A stretch of DNA of 21,905 bases from an uncultured Faecalibacterium sp. (GTDB lineage Bacteria > Bacillota > Clostridia > Oscillospirales > Ruminococcaceae), in NCBI GenBank assembly GCA_934526125.1, contig CAKSZU010000031.1:1-21905 (forward strand), read 5' to 3'. This document shows, piece after piece, positions 7,678 through 14,842 of the stretch. Made by a program: the position numbers and the translations under genes. Position 1 is the first letter of the stretch. Every line of letters starts with the position of its first letter. The notes under the pieces were generated by a model. It saw nothing but the letters and a program-made list of their open reading frames with translations. It did not search any database and had not been told where the DNA came from.

Positions 7678-8852
7678 TCGGCAAGCTTCTGTGCCTTTTT
7701 CCAGGTCCGGATGACCGTGGTGCGGCTGACCGCATCCTCGGGCTTTTCGTCCGCCGGCAGCAAGTCCTGTTCCACGGCCCAGGTCATAGCCTGCTGCGTC
7801 TCGGACGCATCCGCAGGCAGCAGGGCGGCAGGGGCGGGCTTTCCGGCGTTGTTCCACACCAGCAGGGCCAGCTCCCCGGCATTCTCCGGGATGGCGGCAC
7901 CTTCGGGCAGCAACTTGATCAGGTACAGTTCCGTTCCCACCTGATAGCCTGCATAGCCAATGGCGGCAGCGCCCACGCCTGCCGTGGCGACCATTCCCAC
8001 CGCGCCCAGCACATCCGGGGCGCTTTCTTCCACTACCGGCTCCTCCGGCGCAGGTTCTGGTTTCGGGTCGGGTTTCGGCTCCGGGTCAGGGTCCGGTTTC
8101 GGAGGTTCCGGTTTTTGGTTGCCTAAGAAAATCACTTTATTGTCCTTTGTCAGCATCTCCAGAACATCGTTTCCTGACCCTGTATGATTTTTCAGCAGTT
8201 CCGTCCACATCTCCTTGGTGCCACCGTAAGTGATACTGTCCAAACTGCCCCAGGTGTCTTCGTCAGTTTCCTCATCATAACTCCAAATGTCAAATGCAGA
8301 CTGGCCAATGGATTCAATCGTTTCCGGGATCGTAATGCTCTCCAAACTGGTGCATGCACTGAAAGTTGTCACCGGGATCTCCGTCATGCCGCGCGGAAAA
8401 GCAATGCTCTTCAACGCAGTGCAGCCCTCAAAAACACCGTATCCCATTTCGGTGATCGTGTTCGGGAGATTGATCGTTGTAAGGTTTTCGCATCCGGAAA
8501 AAGCCGCTTCTCCGATAGAGGTCAGTTTTGCCTCAATGTTCACCGTTGTGATGTCGTAGCAGTTATCATTGCTGTTATGAACATTGCTATATGGTGAAAA
8601 AGCGTATTCTCCGATTGCCGTGACAGGATGTCCGCCGACGGTTTCCGGGATCGTGACCGATGTGCCGGTTCCGGTATATGCCACAATGGCAGCGTTTCCG
8701 GCATCATCCAGTGTATACTGATAGTTTCCGTCTGTCTTTGTCTCTTCCGGACCAACATAATTTCCCGCAAACGCTGGGACGGCACCGGCGGGGAGGAGGG
8801 CCGTCAGCATACAGACGGCCAGCAGAAAACTGATCCAGCGTTTTTTCATCAT
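7674..8852 (-). CDS. Secreted BspA-type leucine-rich-repeat protein with SLH-like C-terminal domain
   Basis: A 392-residue exported protein. A classical signal peptide occupies residues 1-29 (cleavage AFA|G). Residues about 55-210 carry BspA/TpLRR repeats of the form 'ITTVNIEAKLTSIGEAAFSGC', with recurring IG..AF..C and L..I.IP elements. A Pro/Lys/Glu/Asp linker follows (247-272), then a hydrophobic Ala/Gly segment (281-303). The tail (308-390) resembles an S-layer homology domain: ENAGELALLVWNNAGKPAP, then AMTWAVEQDLLPADEKPEDAVSRTTVIRTW. Surface display and host or matrix binding are inferred from the family. The LRR half looks more AT-rich than its neighbours, which hints at a mosaic or transferred module. 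The start (ATG 8852) has AGAAAGGA upstream; an ATG at 8849 is equally possible. Confidence 0.85.
   Translation of the reverse strand: MMKKRWISFLLAVCMLTALLPAGAVPAFAGNYVGPEETKTDGNYQYTLDDAGNAAIVAYTGTGTSVTIPETVGGHPVTAIGEYAFSPYSNVHNSNDNCYDITTVNIEAKLTSIGEAAFSGCENLTTINLPNTITEMGYGVFEGCTALKSIAFPRGMTEIPVTTFSACTSLESITIPETIESIGQSAFDIWSYDEETDEDTWGSLDSITYGGTKEMWTELLKNHTGSGNDVLEMLTKDNKVIFLGNQKPEPPKPDPDPEPKPDPKPEPAPEEPVVEESAPDVLGAVGMVATAGVGAAAIGYAGYQVGTELYLIKLLPEGAAIPENAGELALLVWNNAGKPAPAALLPADASETQQAMTWAVEQDLLPADEKPEDAVSRTTVIRTWKKAQKLAD
8048..8119. repeat. Imperfect GC-rich tandem repeat coding the proline-rich linker
   Basis: Short imperfect units of the type GGTTTCGGG/GGCTCCGGG (plus strand) encode alternating Pro-Lys/Pro-Glu/Pro-Asp pairs. 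Slippage here could vary linker length among strains. Confidence 0.6.
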
Positions 8853-8880
8853 TCAACATTCCTTTCTTTCCATATCCAGA

Positions 8881-8909
8881 ATTATAGCGCCGGAAGCCCG
8901 GGCGGTCAA
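8881..8909 (-). promoter_or_regulatory. Strong sigma-A promoter of the LRR gene
   Basis: On the minus strand: -35 TTGACC (8909-8904), 17-nt spacer, consensus -10 TATAAT (8886-8881), with a leader of about 25 nt. It is divergent from the histidine-kinase promoter 22 bp away. Confidence 0.85.
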
Positions 8910-8930
8910 GCGGCGGGAAGCCAGCCTTTA

Positions 8931-8959
8931 CTGCATCTTTAGAAAAAATATGGTATACT
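8931..8959 (+). promoter_or_regulatory. Promoter of the histidine kinase/regulator/permease operon
   Basis: An extended -10 (TGG-TATACT, 8951-8959) with a weak -35 (CTGCAT, 8931-8936) at 17 nt. Confidence 0.6.
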
Positions 8960-8983
8960 GTATTTCTAGACAGGAATATAAAT

Positions 8984-8990
8984 GGAGGGA
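8984..8990 (+). promoter_or_regulatory. Ribosome binding site deciding the histidine kinase start
   Basis: GGAGGGA lies 6 nt before ATG 8997. The upstream in-frame ATG at 8982 overlaps this site and has none of its own, so 8997 is favoured. Confidence 0.75.
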
Positions 8991-8996
8991 CCCTCT

Positions 8997-10076
8997 ATGA
9001 AGCAGAAGTTCCGTTGGCATGACCTGCTGGTGCTGGCGGGGGTGTTCTGCGCCGCCTGTGCGGTGGTGGCCGGCACCCAGCAGATCACCGGCCGGATCGA
9101 CGGTGTGGCGTCGATGGTGTTTGTCCTCGCTGTTTTTCTGGTGTCAATGTATACAGACGGCTATTATTATGGCCTGGCTGCTTCCCTCATCGGGGTGCTG
9201 GCCGTCAACTTTGCCTTCCGCTCGCCCTATTTCGCCTTCAACTTCACCCTGCCCGAGAACCTGTTCTCCGGGGCGGTGATGCTGGTGGTCTCCCTGATGA
9301 CCAGCACCCTGACCACCCGGATCAAAAAGCAGGAACAGCTGCGGATGGAGAGCGAGACCGAAAAAATGCGGGCCAACCTCCTGCGGGCCGTCTCCCATGA
9401 TCTGCGCACCCCCCTGACCTCCATCTACGGGGCCTGCTCCACGGTCATCGAAAATTATGACTCACTGGAAAAAGAGCAGAAGTTAAAACTTCTTGGCGAA
9501 GCCTGTTCCGACGCCCAGTGGCTGAACCGGATGGTGGAGAACCTGCTTTCGGTCACCCGCTTCGACGGCGGGCAGGTGGCGGTGCAGAAGACCCCCACCG
9601 TGCTGGAAGAGCTGATCGACAGCGTTCTGGTGCGGTTCCGCAAGCGCTACCCGGAGATCAAAGTCACATTGGACCTGCCCGACAGCTTCATCGTGATCCC
9701 CATGGACTCCATGCTGATCTCTCAGGTGCTGATCAACCTGCTGGAAAACGCCGCCCTCCATGCCGAGGGGATGACCCGGCTGACTTTGCGGGTGTTCACG
9801 CTGGACCGCCGGGCCGTGTTCGAGGTCTCGGATAACGGCTGCGGCATCCCGAAGGACCGGCTGCGCACCCTGTTCACGGGGATGCTGCCCTCCGACACCG
9901 GGGCCGACAGCGGCAAGCACGGCATGGGGATCGGGCTTTCGGTCTGCGCGGCCATCGTCAAGGCCCACGGCGGCGGCATCAAGGCCGAGAGCCGCCCCGG
10001 CGAAGGCACCACCATCCGGTTCTGGCTGGAAACGGAAAGCATCGATACGGAGGAAACCGAAGATGAGCAACAATAA
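8997..10076 (+). CDS. KdpD-like sensor histidine kinase (short form)
   Basis: A 359-residue membrane kinase. Four closely packed transmembrane segments at about residues 8-115 form a DUF4118-like sensor, as in the middle of KdpD. A cytoplasmic linker and the HisKA domain follow, with phospho-acceptor His134 in AVSHDLRTPLTSIYG. The HATPase domain has the N box LLENAALHA, the G1 box DNGCGIP and the G2 box GMGIGLS. The large N-terminal KdpD/Usp region of about 400 residues is absent, and there is no kdpFABC nearby. The gene overlaps the regulator gene by 14 nt, and the permease follows. It probably senses an ionic or envelope signal and controls the linked permease. Potassium sensing should not be assumed. 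Confidence 0.9.
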   Translation: MKQKFRWHDLLVLAGVFCAACAVVAGTQQITGRIDGVASMVFVLAVFLVSMYTDGYYYGLAASLIGVLAVNFAFRSPYFAFNFTLPENLFSGAVMLVVSLMTSTLTTRIKKQEQLRMESETEKMRANLLRAVSHDLRTPLTSIYGACSTVIENYDSLEKEQKLKLLGEACSDAQWLNRMVENLLSVTRFDGGQVAVQKTPTVLEELIDSVLVRFRKRYPEIKVTLDLPDSFIVIPMDSMLISQVLINLLENAALHAEGMTRLTLRVFTLDRRAVFEVSDNGCGIPKDRLRTLFTGMLPSDTGADSGKHGMGIGLSVCAAIVKAHGGGIKAESRPGEGTTIRFWLETESIDTEETEDEQQ

Positions 10077-10788
10077 GTTCAAAGTCCTTGTGGTCGAGGA
10101 TGAGGCCAACATCTGCAGCTTTATCCAGACCCTGCTGGAAACCAACGGCTATCAGACGCTGGTGGCCAACACCTGCGATATGGGGCAGGTGCTGTTCACC
10201 TCCCACAACCCGGATCTGGTCATCCTGGATCTGGGCCTGCCGGACCGGGACGGGCTGGAGCTGATCCGTTTTGTGCGGCAGAAGTTCCTGACCCCCATCA
10301 TCGTGCTGTCGGCCCGCACCACCGAACAGGACAAGATCGAGGCGCTGGACCTGGGTGCCAATGACTACATCACCAAGCCCTTCGGCACCGGCGAGCTGCT
10401 GGCCCGGGTGCGGGCGGCCCTGCGCACCAACCGCTTCGGGGTGCTGGGCGGGATGCCCGGCGGGGTGTTCCGGGCACAGGGGCTGGAGATCAACTACGAG
10501 CGCCGGAAAGTCTTTGTGAACGGCGCGGAGGTCCGGCTGACCCAGACCGAATACAACATCGTGGCCTTCCTCTCGGAGCATGCCGGCCGGGTGATGACCT
10601 ATGCCGCCATCGTGCGGGCCATCTGGGGCGACACCGACTGCGGCAGCACCAAGAAGCTGCAGGTCAACATGGCCAACATCCGCAAAAAGCTGGGCAGTGT
10701 GCCCGGCCAGAACACCTATATCCTGAATGAACTGGGGGTAGGCTACCGGATGATCGATGAGGACACCGACACCAAAGCCGAACTCTGA
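10063..10788 (+). CDS. KdpE-like OmpR/PhoB-family response regulator
   Basis: A 241-residue protein with an N-terminal receiver domain (VLVVEDEANI at the start, phospho-acceptor Asp56 in VILDLGLPD, then LSART and the Lys of ITKPF) and a C-terminal winged helix (about 135-232, with RLTQTEYNIVAFL and LGVGYRM). The ATG lies inside the end of the kinase gene, with GGAGG 9 nt upstream, so translation is coupled. It is the cognate partner of the kinase. The next gene starts 9 bp after its stop, so the permease is the obvious target. No inverted or direct repeat that I could call its binding site stood out near 8931. Confidence 0.93.
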   Translation: MSNNKFKVLVVEDEANICSFIQTLLETNGYQTLVANTCDMGQVLFTSHNPDLVILDLGLPDRDGLELIRFVRQKFLTPIIVLSARTTEQDKIEALDLGANDYITKPFGTGELLARVRAALRTNRFGVLGGMPGGVFRAQGLEINYERRKVFVNGAEVRLTQTEYNIVAFLSEHAGRVMTYAAIVRAIWGDTDCGSTKKLQVNMANIRKKLGSVPGQNTYILNELGVGYRMIDEDTDTKAEL

Positions 10789-10797
10789 GGAGGCATC

Positions 10798-12123
10798 ATG
10801 GTCCCTGCTCTGATCCTTTTTGCCCTTACTTACCTTCTGATGCTGGCCCTGCCGCAGCACCGGCCCTTTGCCGCGCTGGGCGGGGCCCTTTTGTTTGTGC
10901 TGCTGGGGGCGGCGGGCTGGTGGGAGTTTACCCCGCAGGACGCCGCCCGGGCCATTGATTTCAACATCCTGCTGATGATGGCCGGGACCATGGGCACCGT
11001 CTCCCTCTTCATCGAGAGCCGGATGCCTGCCCGGATGGCCGAGCAGCTTTTGCTGCGGGTGCCCGATGTCCGGTGGGCTGTCTGCGTCCTGGCCCTCTTT
11101 GCCGGGGTCATCAGCGCCTTTGTAGACAATGTGGCCACCGTGCTGATGGTGGCCCCGGTGGGGCTGGTGCTGGCCCGGAAACTGGACGTCTCCCCGGTGC
11201 CGGTCCTCATCGCCATCGCGGTCTCCTCCAATTTACAGGGGGCCGCCACACTGGTGGGCGATACCACCAGTATCCTGCTGGGCAGCTTTGCCGGGATGAA
11301 CTTCTTCGACTTTTTCTGGATGAAGGGGCGGCCCGGCATCTTCTTCGGGGTGGAACTGGGGGCGCTGGCCTCCCTGGGGGTGCTGCTGTTCCTCTTCCGG
11401 CACGAGACCCGGCCCGTCACCGCCCGGGTGGAGACGGAAGTCACCGACGACGTCCCCACCGCCCTGATGCTGCTGACGGTGGGACTGCTCATCGCGGTCT
11501 CCTTCCTGCCCCGGCTCTCCGGCGGGGTGCTGCTCACCCTCTACGGGCTGCGCAGCGGGCTGGTCTGTGCCGGGCTCTGCCTGTTCGGGGTGCTGCGAGC
11601 CTGCCTGCGCCGCCGGTCGCTGGCCCCGCTGGTCCATGTCGCCCGGGAGATCGACTGCGGCACCCTGTTGCTCCTGCTGGGGCTCTTCGTCCTCATCGAG
11701 GGCATCGGCCGGGCCGGGGTCATCGATGCCGCCGCCGGGCTGTTCTACCGCTTTTCCGGGGATGACCCTTTCCGGCTCTATACCCTGCTGGTAGCGGTCT
11801 CGGTGGGGCTGTCGGCCTTCATCGACAACATCCCCTATGTCGCCGCCATGCTGCCGGTGGTGCAGAGCATCGCCGCCCAGATGAACGGCGGCGCAGGCTT
11901 CCCGCCCGAGCTGTTCTATTTCGGGCTGCTCACCGGGGCCACCCTGGGCGGTAACCTGACCCCCATCGGGGCCTCGGCCAACATCGCGGCGCTGGGCATC
12001 CTCCGCCGTCAGGGCGAGACGGTGCGCACGGCCGATTTCCTGCGCATCGGGGTGCCGTTCACGCTGGCCGCCGTCTGCGCCGGGTATCTGTACCTGTGGC
12101 TGGTGTGGGGCCCTGCGGCGTGA
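10798..12123 (+). CDS. SLC13/ArsB-NhaD-type ion transporter permease
   Basis: An integral membrane protein of 441 residues with about 11-12 hydrophobic segments. It belongs to the ion transporter (IT) superfamily, which includes ArsB, NhaD, DASS/SLC13 and CitM. Diagnostic pseudo-symmetric hairpins are SAFVDNVATVLMVAP (106-120) and SAFIDNIPYVAAMLP (339-353), one in each half. GGNLTPIGASAN (384-395) is typical of the ArsB/P-protein-like branch. The start has GAGGAGG 4 nt before the ATG. It is co-transcribed with the two-component system (9-bp gap). The substrate could be an anion, a sodium/proton exchange or arsenite, and the sequence does not decide. No arsR or arsC is nearby, which argues against an arsenic operon. 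Confidence 0.85.
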   Translation: MVPALILFALTYLLMLALPQHRPFAALGGALLFVLLGAAGWWEFTPQDAARAIDFNILLMMAGTMGTVSLFIESRMPARMAEQLLLRVPDVRWAVCVLALFAGVISAFVDNVATVLMVAPVGLVLARKLDVSPVPVLIAIAVSSNLQGAATLVGDTTSILLGSFAGMNFFDFFWMKGRPGIFFGVELGALASLGVLLFLFRHETRPVTARVETEVTDDVPTALMLLTVGLLIAVSFLPRLSGGVLLTLYGLRSGLVCAGLCLFGVLRACLRRRSLAPLVHVAREIDCGTLLLLLGLFVLIEGIGRAGVIDAAAGLFYRFSGDDPFRLYTLLVAVSVGLSAFIDNIPYVAAMLPVVQSIAAQMNGGAGFPPELFYFGLLTGATLGGNLTPIGASANIAALGILRRQGETVRTADFLRIGVPFTLAAVCAGYLYLWLVWGPAA

Positions 12124-12149
12124 GGAGTTTCTCCCGCCGTTTGCATTTT
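12116..12149 (+). terminator. Weak terminator candidate at the permease stop codon
   Basis: CGGCG/CGCCG and GGAG/CTCC stems are separated by a 3-nt bulge that is the TGA stop codon, followed by TTTGCATTTTC. The structure is imperfect. Confidence 0.35.
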
Positions 12150-12198
12150 CAAGCTGCAGTTTGATGCGAAAAACCACGTTGGAGCAGTCAATTATGAC

Positions 12199-12218
12199 AA
12201 ACTTTTGAAGAAAAGTTT
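12199..12218. repeat. Perfect inverted repeat upstream of the small-protein/P-ATPase promoter
   Basis: AAACTTTT-GAAG-AAAAGTTT, an 8-bp perfect palindrome with a 4-nt centre, starting 46 bp upstream of the -35 box. It is a candidate operator for a metal-responsive regulator. It is too AT-rich and lacks the T-tract expected of a terminator. Confidence 0.45.
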
Positions 12219-12244
12219 CTGTCTGCTAACTTTCCGCAAAGCTC

Positions 12245-12272
12245 TTGAAATTTTGCTGAACCGTGCTACAAT
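12245..12272 (+). promoter_or_regulatory. Sigma-A promoter of the small-protein/P-ATPase operon
   Basis: -35 TTGAAA (12245-12250), 16-nt spacer, -10 TACAAT (12267-12272), with a leader of about 52 nt. Confidence 0.75.
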
Positions 12273-12330
12273 AGCGGCAGAAACAGAGAAGCACTGTTCG
12301 ACAATAGAGTCAAAGGAAGGTAAAACAACT

Positions 12331-12624
12331 ATGGTTGATATGAAAAAGATCGCACTGTTCGCCGCTGGCACCCTGTTCGGTTCTGCCGGTTTCAAGATCC
12401 TGTCCAGCAAGGACGCCAAGAAGGTCTACACCCAGACCACCGCTGCCGTGCTGCGGATGAAGGACTGCACCATGGAGACCGTCAACAAGGTCCAGGAGCA
12501 GGCCGGTGACATCCTGGCCGACGCCAAAGCCATCAACGAGGCCCGCACCGCCGAGGCCGAGGCTGCCGTCATTGAGGACGCTGCTGAGGAGACTGCCGAG
12601 CCCGCCGAAAAGACGGTGGAATAA
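12331..12624 (+). CDS. Small membrane-anchored Ala/Glu-rich protein (DUF6110-like), P-ATPase partner
   Basis: A 97-residue protein. The ATG at 12331 is preferred because AAGGAAGG lies 10 nt upstream; a longer frame begins at 12205, upstream of the promoter. Residues 5-24 are a glycine-containing hydrophobic helix (IALFAAGTLFGSAGFKIL). An amphipathic helix follows (about 28-75, including VQEQAGDILADAKAINEA), and then a tail composed almost only of Ala, Glu, Asp and Thr (76-97). I recognise the overall pattern as DUF6110-like, but this rests on memory, not a search. It is immediately upstream of a P-ATPase gene, separated by a terminator hairpin. The layout matches mycobacterial PacL1, encoded just before CtpC, though the His-rich metal motif of PacL1 is absent. 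A role in stabilising or feeding metal to the ATPase is inferred. Confidence 0.75.
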   Translation: MVDMKKIALFAAGTLFGSAGFKILSSKDAKKVYTQTTAAVLRMKDCTMETVNKVQEQAGDILADAKAINEARTAEAEAAVIEDAAEETAEPAEKTVE

Positions 12625-12636
12625 GCGCAACTGCCC

Positions 12637-12663
12637 AAGAGCCGCCTGCGGGCGGCTCTTTTT
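12637..12663 (+). terminator. Intrinsic terminator between the small protein and the P-ATPase
   Basis: A 10-bp perfect stem (AAGAGCCGCC / GGCGGCTCTT), a 4-nt loop, then a short T-run. It ends 22 nt before the P-ATPase start codon. No separate promoter was seen in the gap, so it probably acts as a partial terminator that makes the small protein more abundant than the pump. Confidence 0.8.
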
Positions 12664-12684
12664 CATGAGGAAGGTCTGTCTGTT

Positions 12685-14790
12685 ATGAAATGTCAAATTT
12701 TACATGAAGGCAAGGGCCGCATCCGTGTCCATGTCTGCAACGTGCGGATGACCCTGCACCGCGCCGACGTGCTGGAAGCATGGCTCAACAGCCGGGACGC
12801 CATCGAAAAGGCCGTGGTCTACGAGCGCACCGGCGATGTGGTGGTCACCTACGCCGGCAAGCGCTCCGACGCCGTGAAGGCGCTGGCCGCCTACCGGTTC
12901 GACGACCCCGAGCTGGACGCGCTTGTCACCAGCGCCGACAGCCGGAAGATCAATCAGGAATACCAGAGCCGGATGTGTGATCTGGTGGCGGGACACTTTT
13001 TCCGCAAGCTGTTCCTGCCGGCCCCCCTGCGGGCCGCCTACACGGTGTACCGCTCTCTGGGCTTTGTCTGGAAAGGCATCTGCTGCCTGTGGCGGCGGAA
13101 ACTGGAAGTCGAGGTGCTGGACGCGCTGTCCATCGGCGTCTCGGTGCTGCGGGGCGATTTCGGCACCGCCGGTTCCGTCATGTTCCTGCTGAACCTGGGC
13201 TCCCTGCTGGAGGAGTGGACCCGGAAGAAGAGTCTGGATGATCTGGCCCGCAGCATGGCCCTGAACGTCGATAAGGTCTGGGTGCGCAGTCAGGGCACCG
13301 AAGTCCTGCTGCCCCTGACCAAGGTGCAGCCCGGGGACGAGATCGTGGTGCGCTCCGGCAACATGATCCCGCTGGACGGCACCATCCTGGAGGGCGAGGC
13401 CATGGTGAACCAGGCCGCCCTGACCGGCGAGTCCCTGCCCGTGCGCAAGATCAGCGGTGCCACCGTCTACGCCGGCACCGTGGTGGAGGAGGGCGAGTGC
13501 GTCTTTACTGCCACCGCCGCCGGCGGAGCCAACCGCTACGACAAGATCGTTGCCATGATCGAGGAGTCCGAGAAGCTGAAGTCCGGCACCGAGAACCGTG
13601 CGCTGGAGCTGGCCGACCGTCTGGTGCCCTGGTGCCTGGCCGGTACCGTGGTCACCTATCTCCTGACCCGGAACGTCACCCGGGCCATCTCCATCCTGAT
13701 GGTGGACTTCTCCTGCGCGCTGAAGCTCTCCATGCCGCTGGCCGTGCTGTCGGCCATGCGGGAGTGCGGCGATGCCCACATCACCGTGAAGGGCGGTAAG
13801 TATCTGGAAGCGCTGGCCAAGGCGGACACCATCGTCTTCGACAAGACCGGCACCCTGACCCGCGCCACCCCGCAGGTGGTGGACGTGGTCCCCTTCAGCC
13901 AGAGCGACCCGGACGACGTGCTGCGTCTGGCCGCCTGCCTGGAAGAGCATTTCCCCCACTCCATGGCCAACGCCGTGGTCCGCGCTGCCAAGGAAAAGGG
14001 TCTGGCCCACGAGGAGATGCACTCCGAGGTGGAGTACATCGTGGCCCACGGCATCGCCAGCCGGGTCAGCGGCCAGCGGGTGGTCATCGGCAGCTATCAC
14101 TTTGTCTTTGAGGACGAGCACTGCACCATCCTGCCCGAGGATCAGGAAAAGTTCGATGCGCTGGCCCCCGAGTATTCGCACCTGTACATGGCCGCTTCCG
14201 GCCAGCTGGTGGGCGTCATCTGCATCGCCGACCCCCTGCGCCCCGAAGCCGCTTCCGTGCTGCGCCAACTCCATCATCTGGGCGTCCGGAACACCGTCAT
14301 GATGACCGGCGACAGCTACCGCACCGCCGCAGCCATTGCAAAGCAGGTGGGCGTAGATCAGTTCTTCGCCGAGGTCCTGCCCGAGGACAAGGCCGCCTTC
14401 GTCCAGAAGGCCCGCGCCGAGGGCCACACGGTGGTCATGATCGGCGACGGCATCAACGATTCCCCCGCCCTCTCCGCCGCCGATATCGGCATCGCCATCA
14501 ACTCCGGTGCCGCCATCGCCCGGGAGATCGCCGATGTCACCATCAAGGCCGACAGTCTGGAGGAGCTGGTGCTGCTCAAGACTATCGCCAACGCCCTGCA
14601 GCACCGGGTCAGCGCCAACTACCGCTTTGTGCTGACCTTCAACTCCACCCTCATCGTCCTGGGCGCTCTGGGCATCCTGCAGCCCGCCGCTTCGGCCATG
14701 CTGCACAACCTGTCCACCCTGGGCATCAGCCTGAAGAGCATGACCGACCTTGTGCAGAAACCCTCCTCCGCCCCGCAGATCAAGGGGTAA
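12685..14790 (+). CDS. Heavy-metal-type (P1B-like) P-ATPase with non-canonical metal motif, CtpC-like
   Basis: A 701-residue membrane pump. An N-terminal HMA-like fold (about 1-72) lacks the CxxC metal site. Membrane helices lie at about 105-180 and 310-360, and two helices follow at the C-terminus. Catalytic landmarks are intact: TGES (247-250), the phosphorylated Asp386 in DKTGT, and GDGIND (587-592). Two signatures differ from classical copper or zinc pumps. The TM6 motif is DFSCALKLSMP (341-351) instead of CPC/SPC-ALGLATP. The nucleotide-domain HP motif reads EEHFPHSMA (420-428). From memory, these forms recall the CtpC-type (manganese/zinc-linked) branch. The ribosome binding site GAGGAAGG lies 10 nt upstream. 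Transcription probably comes through the preceding terminator. Export of a transition metal is likely; the metal identity is unknown. Confidence 0.88.
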   Translation: MKCQILHEGKGRIRVHVCNVRMTLHRADVLEAWLNSRDAIEKAVVYERTGDVVVTYAGKRSDAVKALAAYRFDDPELDALVTSADSRKINQEYQSRMCDLVAGHFFRKLFLPAPLRAAYTVYRSLGFVWKGICCLWRRKLEVEVLDALSIGVSVLRGDFGTAGSVMFLLNLGSLLEEWTRKKSLDDLARSMALNVDKVWVRSQGTEVLLPLTKVQPGDEIVVRSGNMIPLDGTILEGEAMVNQAALTGESLPVRKISGATVYAGTVVEEGECVFTATAAGGANRYDKIVAMIEESEKLKSGTENRALELADRLVPWCLAGTVVTYLLTRNVTRAISILMVDFSCALKLSMPLAVLSAMRECGDAHITVKGGKYLEALAKADTIVFDKTGTLTRATPQVVDVVPFSQSDPDDVLRLAACLEEHFPHSMANAVVRAAKEKGLAHEEMHSEVEYIVAHGIASRVSGQRVVIGSYHFVFEDEHCTILPEDQEKFDALAPEYSHLYMAASGQLVGVICIADPLRPEAASVLRQLHHLGVRNTVMMTGDSYRTAAAIAKQVGVDQFFAEVLPEDKAAFVQKARAEGHTVVMIGDGINDSPALSAADIGIAINSGAAIAREIADVTIKADSLEELVLLKTIANALQHRVSANYRFVLTFNSTLIVLGALGILQPAASAMLHNLSTLGISLKSMTDLVQKPSSAPQIKG

Positions 14791-14807
14791 AAAACAGGCC
14801 TGCCAAC

Positions 14808-14836
14808 TTGACAAGCCGCTCAAAATCAACTATTCT
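14808..14836 (+). promoter_or_regulatory. Near-consensus promoter not followed by a gene
   Basis: -35 TTGACA (14808-14813), 17-nt spacer, -10 TATTCT (14831-14836), predicted start near 14843. No protein gene is encoded rightward from here, because every gene from 14964 on reads leftward. Confidence 0.65.
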
Positions 14837-14842
14837 GCAAAC

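Noticed and set aside
8997..10788. Calling the kinase and regulator kdpD and kdpE
   Set aside because: The KdpD-specific N-terminal region and the kdpFABC genes are absent, so the names would imply an unsupported potassium role.
10798..12123. Calling the permease ArsB (arsenite efflux)
   Set aside because: It shares only superfamily motifs; no arsR, arsC or arsA is nearby and the linked regulator is a Kdp-type two-component system.
12205..12330. N-terminal extension of the small protein from ATG 12205
   Set aside because: It would start upstream of the predicted -35/-10 boxes (12245-12272) and lacks a ribosome binding site. ATG 12331 has AAGGAAGG.
12273..12330. Metal-sensing riboswitch (for example yybP-ykoY) in the leader of the pump operon
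   Set aside because: The leader is only about 52 nt and lacks the conserved core or stems of that family.
12291..12361. Direct repeat GCACTGTTCG at 12291-12300 and 12352-12361
   Set aside because: A single 10-bp match, with one copy inside the coding start. It is probably coincidental and shows no symmetry or phasing.
12700..14829. Minus-strand open frame of about 700 codons opposite the P-ATPase
   Set aside because: Antisense shadow with a Gly/His/Gln-rich product. The plus-strand frame has all P-ATPase motifs.
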